Shown here in pieces: positions 6,858-11,689 of a stretch of DNA of 11,689 bases (the first letter of the stretch is position 1; the number at the start of each line of letters is the position of its first letter). The DNA is from Dehalococcoidia bacterium (GTDB lineage: Bacteria; Chloroflexota; Dehalococcoidia; Dehalococcoidales; BS750m-G39). A program made the translations under genes and the position numbers. Location of the stretch: assembly GCA_030640325.1 (NCBI GenBank), contig DAOWJM010000072.1, positions 1-11,689 on the forward strand, read 5' to 3'. Below the pieces are notes generated by a model. It was not told where the DNA came from, made no database searches, and saw only the letters and a list, made by a program, of their open reading frames with translations.

Positions 6858-6870
6858 CCGCCGGGCGGCG
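6858..6870. terminator. short GC-rich hairpin after the redox operon
   Basis: Immediately after the TAA stop, CCGCCGGGCGGCG can fold as CGCC-gggc-GGCG. It is GC-rich but short and lacks a T-tract, so it is at best a weak terminator or mRNA 3'-end structure. Confidence 0.25.
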
Positions 6871-6918
6871 AATATACTGCTGCCCACCTCCCTCATAAAC
6901 AATCTCTTTATTAGGTGT

Positions 6919-6948
6919 TTGACGGAAGCGCATTCTTTATTGTATGGT
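6919..6948 (+). promoter_or_regulatory. sigma70-type promoter for the comEA-comEC operon
   Basis: TTGACG (6919-6924) and TATGGT (6943-6948) are separated by 18 bases. The region aligns base for base with the promoter at 1950-1979: GTTTGACGGAA is identical and TTTATT-R-TAT follows at the same spacing. The 93-base leader before comEA contains two small inverted repeats, GCCA-aa-TGGC (6961-6970) and ATAGTT-N7-AACTAT (6978-6996), which may be regulator or RNA structures. Confidence 0.5.
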
Positions 6949-7041
6949 GAGCTTTAGTTAGCCAAATGGCAAATACAATAGTTCACTCACAACTATCTAA
7001 AGAAGCAGCCCACTAAGTAGAGCTAATTCAGGAGGCCTTCC

Positions 7042-7542
7042 ATGACCAAGAATAGATATTGGGCGCTGATTATTATTCTCCTGGTAGCTATCATCGCTAT
7101 CGGTGGCATAGCAGCCTGGTCAAGATATAGCCAACCCCAGCCCATAGAGATTTCTATACCACCGAGTCAAGAGTTAACCGGTGAGATTTACATCGGTGGT
7201 GCGGTGAGTAATCCCGGCTTCCATCCCCTAAAATCCGGGAATAGCATAGAAGCTCTGATTAAAGCTGCCGGCGGCACCACCGATAACGCCGACCTCACCA
7301 GGCTCAAGCTCTATATTCCCAGGGTAGGAGAGGAACTGCCGCCACAGAAGATTGACCTTAACCGGGCTGAAGCCTGGCTGCTAATGGCTCTGCCCGGCAT
7401 TGGCGAAAGCAAGGCTCAGGCTATCATAAACTATCGCCAGCAGATAGGGGCATTCCGCAACATCAATGAGATAACCGAGATTCAGGGAATAGGACCCGCT
7501 ATCTACGAGCAGATTAAACACCTGATTACTGTAGCCGACTAA
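7042..7542 (+). CDS. comEA: ComEA-like DNA-binding competence protein
   Basis: This 166-residue protein shows the standard ComEA layout. An N-terminal membrane anchor (about residues 6-26, after MTKNRYW) is followed by a short Pro-rich linker, an SLBB domain (about 47-100, with IYIGGAVSNPGFHPL and a GG motif) and a C-terminal double helix-hairpin-helix (about 104-164). The hairpins read LPGIGESKAQAII and IQGIGPAIYEQI. The protein sits outside the membrane and binds incoming double-stranded DNA non-specifically for transfer to ComEC. GGAGG at 7031-7035 gives a good ribosome binding site. comEC follows by 18 bases, which supports the assignment. All core glycines of the HhH repeats are present, so DNA binding should be intact. 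Confidence 0.94.
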   Translation: MTKNRYWALIIILLVAIIAIGGIAAWSRYSQPQPIEISIPPSQELTGEIYIGGAVSNPGFHPLKSGNSIEALIKAAGGTTDNADLTRLKLYIPRVGEELPPQKIDLNRAEAWLLMALPGIGESKAQAIINYRQQIGAFRNINEITEIQGIGPAIYEQIKHLITVAD

Positions 7543-7560
7543 TACTCAGGATGGAGGCTC

Positions 7561-10008
7561 GTGCCGCTTATCTATCTAAGTTGCGCCTGGGTAGCTGGTA
7601 TCTATTTGGGGTCAAAATTTGCCCTGCCTCTAGCCCTCATTCTTATTGGGCTTATCCCCCTCCCCCTGCTTTTCCTCTTCCGTCAACATCGTAAGGCAAT
7701 AATTTTAATAGCAATTTGCTTTATTGCCCTCTTTGGCGGCGCTTTCTGCTATCAGGCAAGCCTGCCCACTGAAGATGAGAGTTTCATTAAGTCCTACAAC
7801 GACCAAGAAACACAAGAAACAGTAGAAATCAAAGGGATGGTGAAAACCGACCCGGAGGTTAGGGATAAGACTACTCATATCCGCCTATCAGCTACAGAAA
7901 TAAGACAGGATAACGGGTGGCAGGAGGTGTCAGGGGATGCCCTGCTATTTGTGCCCCGATATCCCGCCTATGAGTATGGCGATGTTCTCAAGGTAAAGGG
8001 AAGGCTAGAGACACCGCCTCAGCTTGATGACTTTGATTATAAAGAATATCTGGAACATCAGGGAATCTATTCCACCATGCTCTATCCCGAGATAGAAATT
8101 TTGGAAAGAGGAAAAGGGTTCAAGCCGCTGGAATGGGTTTACTCATTAAGAAATGGTCTATCCCAAACCCTGGCTGAGGTTTTGCCAGAGCCACAGGCGT
8201 CTCTAGCCCAGGGTATTATCTTGGGCAAGAGGGGCACAATTCCCACCTCAATCAAAGCCGATTTTGCTCACACCGGGACTGCCCACCTGTTAGCTATCTC
8301 TGGTCTCCACCTCAGCATCATAGCTGGCATCCTGCTCAGCATCGGTATATGGCTCTTTGGCAAAAGGCGCTATACCTATATCTGGTTGGCACTGGGCATC
8401 ATCTGGCTTTATGCCTTAATTACCGGCATGCACACTCCGGTAGTTCGAGGAGCAATTATGGCTAGTCTGTTCCTCAGCGCCGAGCTTCTGGGCAGGCAGC
8501 GCACCGCCATCACCTCCCTAGCCTTCGCTGCCGCCATAATGGTAGGCATTAACCCCCAAATCCTATGGGATGCCTCCTTCCAATTGAGCTTTCTGGCTAT
8601 GTCAGGCTTAATCTTCCTTGCCCCTCCCCTCATGGCTCTGGGGAGAAGAGCGGTTAACACCGCCATAGGTGAACAGGGGATAGGCGTATCTTTAGCCAAT
8701 ATTATCACCGATAGCTTTGGTGTAACTTTGGGAGCAGTCATAGCTGTGTGGCCAGTCATTGCTCACTATTTTGGCATCGTTTCATTTGTTGCTCCACTAG
8801 CCACACTCCTCGCCCTGCCGGCACTGCCCGGTATCATTGTCGCCGGGGCTCTGGCGGGACTCATTGGGCTGGTTGCCCTGCCCGTCGCCCAGGCTATAGG
8901 CTGGCTTGCCTGGCTGTTCACTTCATATATGCTCCTGATAGTAAATGGTTTTGCCTCTCTCCCCATATCATCCATTGAGGTAGGCTCGGTTGACACCGCC
9001 CTGATATTGGTTTACTATTCAGCCCTTGCCGCAGCTATCTGGCTCGGCAGCAGCAGGAAGAGATTGGGCGTCCGGATGTCCCAAGCTAAAACCTGGCTAA
9101 AGTCAGGGGCAAGTAAATCCACCGACCTTGCTTCCCGATTACCCAAGAGATGGGTTATCCCACCACTACTGGTAGTGGCTATTCTGGCATCGATTGCCGC
9201 CGCCACCATGCCCGATAATAAACTCCATGTAAGCTTTCTTGACATCGGTCAGGGTGATGCCATACTGATTCAGAAAGGAAATCAGCAGGTTCTGATTGAC
9301 GGTGGACCCAGTCCCCAAGCCATAACCCTGGAGCTGGGCGATAAAATGCCCTTCTGGGATAGAACCATAGAATTGGTGGTGTTAACCCATCCCCACTCCG
9401 ACCACATTACCGGACTGCTGGAGGTTCTACAGAGATACAAGGTGGAGCAGGTGCTCTATCCCGATTTAGATTGCGAGTCGCCCTTATACCAGGAATGGCT
9501 CAGATTAGTTGAGGAAAAGGATATTGAATACACCCTGGCTCAAGCCGGACAGCAGATTGACTTAGGCGAGGGAATAACGATAAAGGTGCTCCATCCCGGA
9601 ACGCCTCTTTTAACTGGCACCGGGTCTGATATAAACAATAATAGCGTGGTATTACGCCTGAGCATGGGTAGGGTGAGCTTCCTTCTCACCGGTGATATAG
9701 AGCAGGAGGCTGAATTTGAGCTTATAGTCCAAAGAGCCGATTTAACCAGCACCGTGCTCAAGGTTGGTCATAGCGGTTCTTATACCTCCACCACGCCAGA
9801 ATTTCTGGCGGCGGCTAACCCCGGGGTGGCGGTTATCTCAGTGGGGGATAACCCCTTTGGTCACCCCAGCGGTGAGGTTGTGGAGAGGCTGGAGGAAAAG
9901 CTAGGCGCGGAGAACATATACCTAACTTACGATGCTAAAACTGGCGAACATCACACCATAGAATTTATCACCGATGGGGAGAGGCTGTGGGTGAAGACGA
10001 AATTGTGA
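7561..10008 (+). CDS. comEC: ComEC/Rec2 DNA-uptake channel with metallo-beta-lactamase domain
   Basis: This 815-residue protein is full length for ComEC. It comprises an N-terminal helix pair and DUF4131/OB-like region (about 1-190), the polytopic Competence channel domain (about 205-490, with HTGTAHLLAISGLHLSI), a linker, one more helix near 530-550, and a C-terminal metallo-beta-lactamase domain. The last shows DIGQGDAILI, VLIDGG, H610-x-H612-x-D614-H615 and FLLTGD. It moves single-stranded DNA across the inner membrane, and the MBL domain is thought to degrade the non-transported strand. The start is GTG at 7561 with GGAGG only 3 bases upstream; the MPLIYLSCAWVAGI beginning is typical. The late motif usually read as GHHGS is GHSGS here, so one His is missing. 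It directly follows comEA. Confidence 0.95.
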   Translation: MPLIYLSCAWVAGIYLGSKFALPLALILIGLIPLPLLFLFRQHRKAIILIAICFIALFGGAFCYQASLPTEDESFIKSYNDQETQETVEIKGMVKTDPEVRDKTTHIRLSATEIRQDNGWQEVSGDALLFVPRYPAYEYGDVLKVKGRLETPPQLDDFDYKEYLEHQGIYSTMLYPEIEILERGKGFKPLEWVYSLRNGLSQTLAEVLPEPQASLAQGIILGKRGTIPTSIKADFAHTGTAHLLAISGLHLSIIAGILLSIGIWLFGKRRYTYIWLALGIIWLYALITGMHTPVVRGAIMASLFLSAELLGRQRTAITSLAFAAAIMVGINPQILWDASFQLSFLAMSGLIFLAPPLMALGRRAVNTAIGEQGIGVSLANIITDSFGVTLGAVIAVWPVIAHYFGIVSFVAPLATLLALPALPGIIVAGALAGLIGLVALPVAQAIGWLAWLFTSYMLLIVNGFASLPISSIEVGSVDTALILVYYSALAAAIWLGSSRKRLGVRMSQAKTWLKSGASKSTDLASRLPKRWVIPPLLVVAILASIAAATMPDNKLHVSFLDIGQGDAILIQKGNQQVLIDGGPSPQAITLELGDKMPFWDRTIELVVLTHPHSDHITGLLEVLQRYKVEQVLYPDLDCESPLYQEWLRLVEEKDIEYTLAQAGQQIDLGEGITIKVLHPGTPLLTGTGSDINNNSVVLRLSMGRVSFLLTGDIEQEAEFELIVQRADLTSTVLKVGHSGSYTSTTPEFLAAANPGVAVISVGDNPFGHPSGEVVERLEEKLGAENIYLTYDAKTGEHHTIEFITDGERLWVKTKL

Positions 10009-10031
10009 TAAAATGTAACCATATAGAACAG

Positions 10032-10037
10032 AGGTGA
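10032..10037 (+). promoter_or_regulatory. ribosome binding site selecting the ATG at 10043
   Basis: AGGTGA, part of AGAGGTGATT, lies 5 bases before the ATG at 10043. A GTG in the same frame at 10034 falls inside this Shine-Dalgarno, so it cannot be the start. This shortens the HicB-like protein by three residues. Confidence 0.75.
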
Positions 10038-10042
10038 TTGAG

Positions 10043-10249
10043 ATGAAGACCTTTCAGGTCATTCGTGGTGGCATTGTTTTCGAGCTTCAGCCTGAACCCG
10101 AGGGGGGCTATACAATAACTGTTCCCTCCCTGCCCGGATGCATTTCCTGTGGCGAAACCTTTGAGAAAGCTATGGAGATGATAAAGGACGCCATGGAAGG
10201 CTGGTTAGCTGTAGCCAAAGAAGAAGGTGTCCCAAACGGGAGGCAATGA
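10043..10249 (+). CDS. HicB-like (UPF0150) small protein, no HicA visible
   Basis: This 68-residue protein (ATG at 10043) has the HicB N-terminal ribonuclease-H-like half fold. A strand is followed by PEGGYTITVPSLPGCISCGETFEKAMEMIKDAMEGWL, shown here in part: the PEGGYTITVPSLPGC core and the ETFEKAMEMI helix. HicB usually neutralises the HicA mRNA-interferase toxin and represses its own operon. No HicA-like gene (small, dsRBD-like, with a catalytic His) is adjacent, and no C-terminal DNA-binding domain is present because the protein stops soon after the helix. Its stop overlaps the next start in ATGA, and it lies 34 bases after comEC, so it is probably cotranscribed with both. Many solitary HicB-like proteins exist in such genomes; function is uncertain. 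Confidence 0.8.
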   Translation: MKTFQVIRGGIVFELQPEPEGGYTITVPSLPGCISCGETFEKAMEMIKDAMEGWLAVAKEEGVPNGRQ

Positions 10250-10734
10250 TGAGCAACTTACTAAACGAGGCTAAGAAAGTAATTGCTAGCAGATGGATAG
10301 ATTATCTTCTTGCTGGGGGAATTAGCCTTATTTTGTTGGGGATACTCATCTTCATTTTTTCGGCTGTTTTTCCGGACATAAGGTGGCTTGCGCTAGCATT
10401 CAGCTTGCTTTCGGTGGGATTGGGGTGCATAGCACTAGCAATGGGAGGGAAGTCAGATGCAAGAATGAAGGCAATGGCAAACCTTGAATTTGATGAGAAG
10501 CTTGCCATGATGGCTAAATATGGGCGACCAATTGACTCAGAGGAATCATTCGTCAATGTGTTATATGACACTAGAGCCGCTTTGCGATTAAAGCACTGGG
10601 CAAGCAAAGCAATGAAAAGTGATTTCAAAGATGCGCTTGCGATGGTCATAAGAGAAGCCAAAGATATTAAGGATGAAACCTTAGTTAAAGGCCTTGAAGA
10701 TTTGTGGAAAGAACACAATATCGACACGTGGTGA
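10246..10734 (+). CDS. unknown membrane protein with two helices and a soluble helical tail
   Basis: I do not recognise this 162-residue protein. Two hydrophobic helices at about residues 20-42 and 46-66 form a hairpin. The remaining 95 residues are soluble, charged and mostly helical, with EFDEKLAMMAKYG and RAALRLKHWASKAM segments. The start is ATG at 10246 (a second ATG follows directly at 10249), preceded by GGGAGG and overlapping the HicB-like stop by 4 bases. That overlap predicts coupled translation with the HicB-like gene. No catalytic motif, cysteine pair or signal-peptide cleavage site is evident. A membrane-anchored partner of the HicB-like protein is conceivable from the coupling alone. 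Confidence 0.7.
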   Translation: MMSNLLNEAKKVIASRWIDYLLAGGISLILLGILIFIFSAVFPDIRWLALAFSLLSVGLGCIALAMGGKSDARMKAMANLEFDEKLAMMAKYGRPIDSEESFVNVLYDTRAALRLKHWASKAMKSDFKDALAMVIREAKDIKDETLVKGLEDLWKEHNIDTW

Positions 10735-10748
10735 TCAAGTTTCAGCAA

Positions 10749-10773
10749 GGCAGATTGAAACATTAAATCTGCC
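10749..10773 (+). terminator. hairpin terminator candidate after the comEA-to-membrane-protein run
   Basis: GGCAGATT (10749-10756) and AATCTGCC (10766-10773) form a perfect 8-bp stem with a 9-base loop. CTATTTC follows, a poor T-tract. It stands 15 bases after the preceding stop, a usual place for an intrinsic terminator. A competing TTGAAA/TTTCAA pairing overlaps it. Confidence 0.5.
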
Positions 10774-10846
10774 CTATTTCAAATTGCAGGTAGGTGCTAT
10801 TGATACGCAATAAACTAATTGTCCCCATATCGACTCCCAAAGAAGA

Positions 10847-11506
10847 ATGAATATTTATATCCCACCAACCATTCTCATAATTTTTGGATTAGCTTGCAAT
10901 ATAATTGGTGCGATTCTTATTTCATTAGAAGCATTTGGCATAAAGGAATTTATTGAGAAGTTACACGATGAGAGCACATATGAGCATAGATTAGTAGCCA
11001 CTAGCTATATCGCAATGGTAAACGAATTTTCTGTATTCGTTCTAGTAAATTGCTTGTGGGTTATAGCTTTAGTAGTATTCGCAAACTTTCCTGCTAGCCT
11101 TGCTGCCCTACTGTTTCCAGTCGGTTTCTTCCTTTGGAAGTTTATCGTTAAGACTCTTGAACTATTGAGTAATACAATTCGCAGGCTTGCTCCTAAATAC
11201 AGAAAGGGTGAGGGATGGCTTAAATGGATTGCTGTCTTCCTGCCTTTGCTAGTGTGGGCTTTTGTTTTCGGGTTTGTTAGCCTTATACATATTGTGGCTC
11301 ATTTCGGCATTGATTTGCCACTGAGATTTCTTGCTGAGAAGGTACTAGGTAAATGGCTTCTTAGCCTATTTGAATACACCAAAAATATATTGGACAAGTC
11401 ACACCGAACACACCTGAAAGCTCCCATATTACTCGGTGCAGCACTTTTGATATTTGGTTTTGTATATCAGCTTTTAGGGATAGCCCTCATAATGTTAGAG
11501 CGGTAA
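10847..11506 (+). CDS. unknown polytopic membrane protein
   Basis: I do not recognise this 219-residue protein. About five hydrophobic segments are visible at residues 6-28, 58-80, 82-102, 124-150 and 192-215. Basic loops occur between the third and fourth (RRLAPKYRKGEGWLK) and before the last (KSHRTHLKAP). The first loop is charged and helical (FIEKLHDESTYEHR). There are no recognised transport or enzyme motifs and no soluble domain. The ATG has only a weak ribosome binding site (AAAGAAGA). The coding sequence is visibly more A/T-rich than comEC and the redox genes, with many AAA, ATT and TTA codons, so it may be accessory or acquired. A hairpin terminator candidate separates it from the upstream gene. 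Confidence 0.65.
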   Translation: MNIYIPPTILIIFGLACNIIGAILISLEAFGIKEFIEKLHDESTYEHRLVATSYIAMVNEFSVFVLVNCLWVIALVVFANFPASLAALLFPVGFFLWKFIVKTLELLSNTIRRLAPKYRKGEGWLKWIAVFLPLLVWAFVFGFVSLIHIVAHFGIDLPLRFLAEKVLGKWLLSLFEYTKNILDKSHRTHLKAPILLGAALLIFGFVYQLLGIALIMLER

Positions 11507-11518
11507 CTTATGCTAACC

Positions 11519-11547
11519 TTCTCATTCCCTCTGCGTTATAGTATAGT
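11519..11547 (+). promoter_or_regulatory. candidate promoter for the lipoprotein gene
   Basis: TTCTCA (11519-11524) and TATAGT (11542-11547) are 17 bases apart and end 29 bases before the ATG. A second overlapping TATAGT lies at 11537-11542 without a good -35. This is pattern evidence only. Confidence 0.35.
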
Positions 11548-11576
11548 AGAGTATGGATAATAAGGGGGATTTGGTT

Positions 11577-11689
11577 ATGAAAAGGCTAATAATAGGACTG
11601 GTGCTGGTGGCGTTACTGCTGGTGCCGGTTTCCTGCGCCGGGGCACCACCAGAGGTAGTAGCACCACCAGCAGAAGAGGCAATGCCACC
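11577..11689 (+). CDS. probable secreted lipoprotein, N-terminal fragment (runs off window)
   Basis: Only 37 codons are present. The ATG at 11577 is preceded by AAGGGGGA, a strong ribosome binding site. The protein begins MKRLIIG, continues with a hydrophobic stretch to LLLVPVSC and has Cys20, followed by AGAPPEVVAPP, a Pro/Ala/Glu-rich linker. This is a type II signal peptide, although Pro at the -3 position of the lipobox is not the usual Leu. After lipidation the mature protein would be tethered outside the membrane, for example as a solute-binding protein; its function lies beyond the window. The Pro-rich linker contains a 10-base direct repeat, GCACCACCAG (11643-11652 and 11661-11670). 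Confidence 0.7.
   Translation, partial: MKRLIIGLVLVALLLVPVSCAGAPPEVVAPPAEEAMP

Noticed and set aside
1958..6878. Shared 9-mer AATATACTG at 1958-1966 and 6870-6878
   Set aside because: It falls at different offsets relative to the two matching promoters, so it is probably chance in A/T-rich DNA.
8409..8996. Several open frames on both strands inside comEC
   Set aside because: They lie wholly within the conserved Competence channel domain and show no recognisable protein features.
10034..10042. GTG start for the HicB-like gene at 10034
   Set aside because: The GTG is part of the Shine-Dalgarno AGGTGA that serves the ATG at 10043.
10302..10763. Antisense open frame opposite the 162-residue membrane protein
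   Set aside because: The sense frame has a clear ribosome binding site, ATGA coupling and membrane helices; the antisense product looks like a composition by-product.
11643..11670. CRISPR-like or tandem repeat array
   Set aside because: Only two 10-base copies, both within a Pro/Ala-coding linker.

Overview
The window looks like chromosomal DNA from an anaerobic bacterium, most likely Chloroflexota (Dehalococcoidia-like). This is an inference from the mix of a tungsten-type aldehyde:ferredoxin oxidoreductase with Fe-S partners, paired TrkA/RCK proteins beside a USP and an APC permease, and comEA-comEC in a mid-GC background. No rRNA or marker gene fixes the taxonomy. Every supported gene lies on the + strand and genes are densely packed. 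No stretch above 300 bases lacks a gene, and I see no tRNA, rRNA, CRISPR array or insertion sequence.

Region 1 (1-1912), transport and ion sensing. The C-terminal end of an APC-superfamily permease enters from the left edge. It is followed by a UspA-family protein and two consecutive TrkA/RCK proteins, the first with only the nucleotide-binding half and the second with both halves. A candidate promoter precedes the USP gene. Together they may form a nucleotide-gated transport unit, possibly for K+.

Region 2 (1908-6857), redox operon. A good sigma70-like promoter, with an inverted repeat just upstream of its -35 box, drives a small zinc-ribbon protein, an AOR-family tungsten enzyme, a four-cluster ferredoxin and a LutB-like/LutA-like pair (LUD + 2x[4Fe-4S]; double CCG domain). 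The likely logic is oxidation (or reduction) of a carbonyl/acid substrate at the pterin site, with electrons passing through the ferredoxin to the LutBA-like module. The final acceptor is not visible. A striking 14-bp-stem hairpin separates the AOR/ferredoxin half from the LutBA-like half.

Region 3 (6858-10773), DNA uptake and small genes. A second promoter, visibly similar in sequence to the first, precedes comEA (membrane anchor, SLBB, helix-hairpin-helix) and comEC (membrane channel plus metallo-beta-lactamase domain). A HicB-like protein without a visible HicA and an unknown two-helix membrane protein follow at close spacing. A hairpin resembling a terminator closes this run.

Region 4 (10774-11689), more A/T-rich. 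It holds an unknown polytopic membrane protein and, at the right edge, the first 37 codons of a probable lipoprotein with its own candidate promoter and ribosome binding site.
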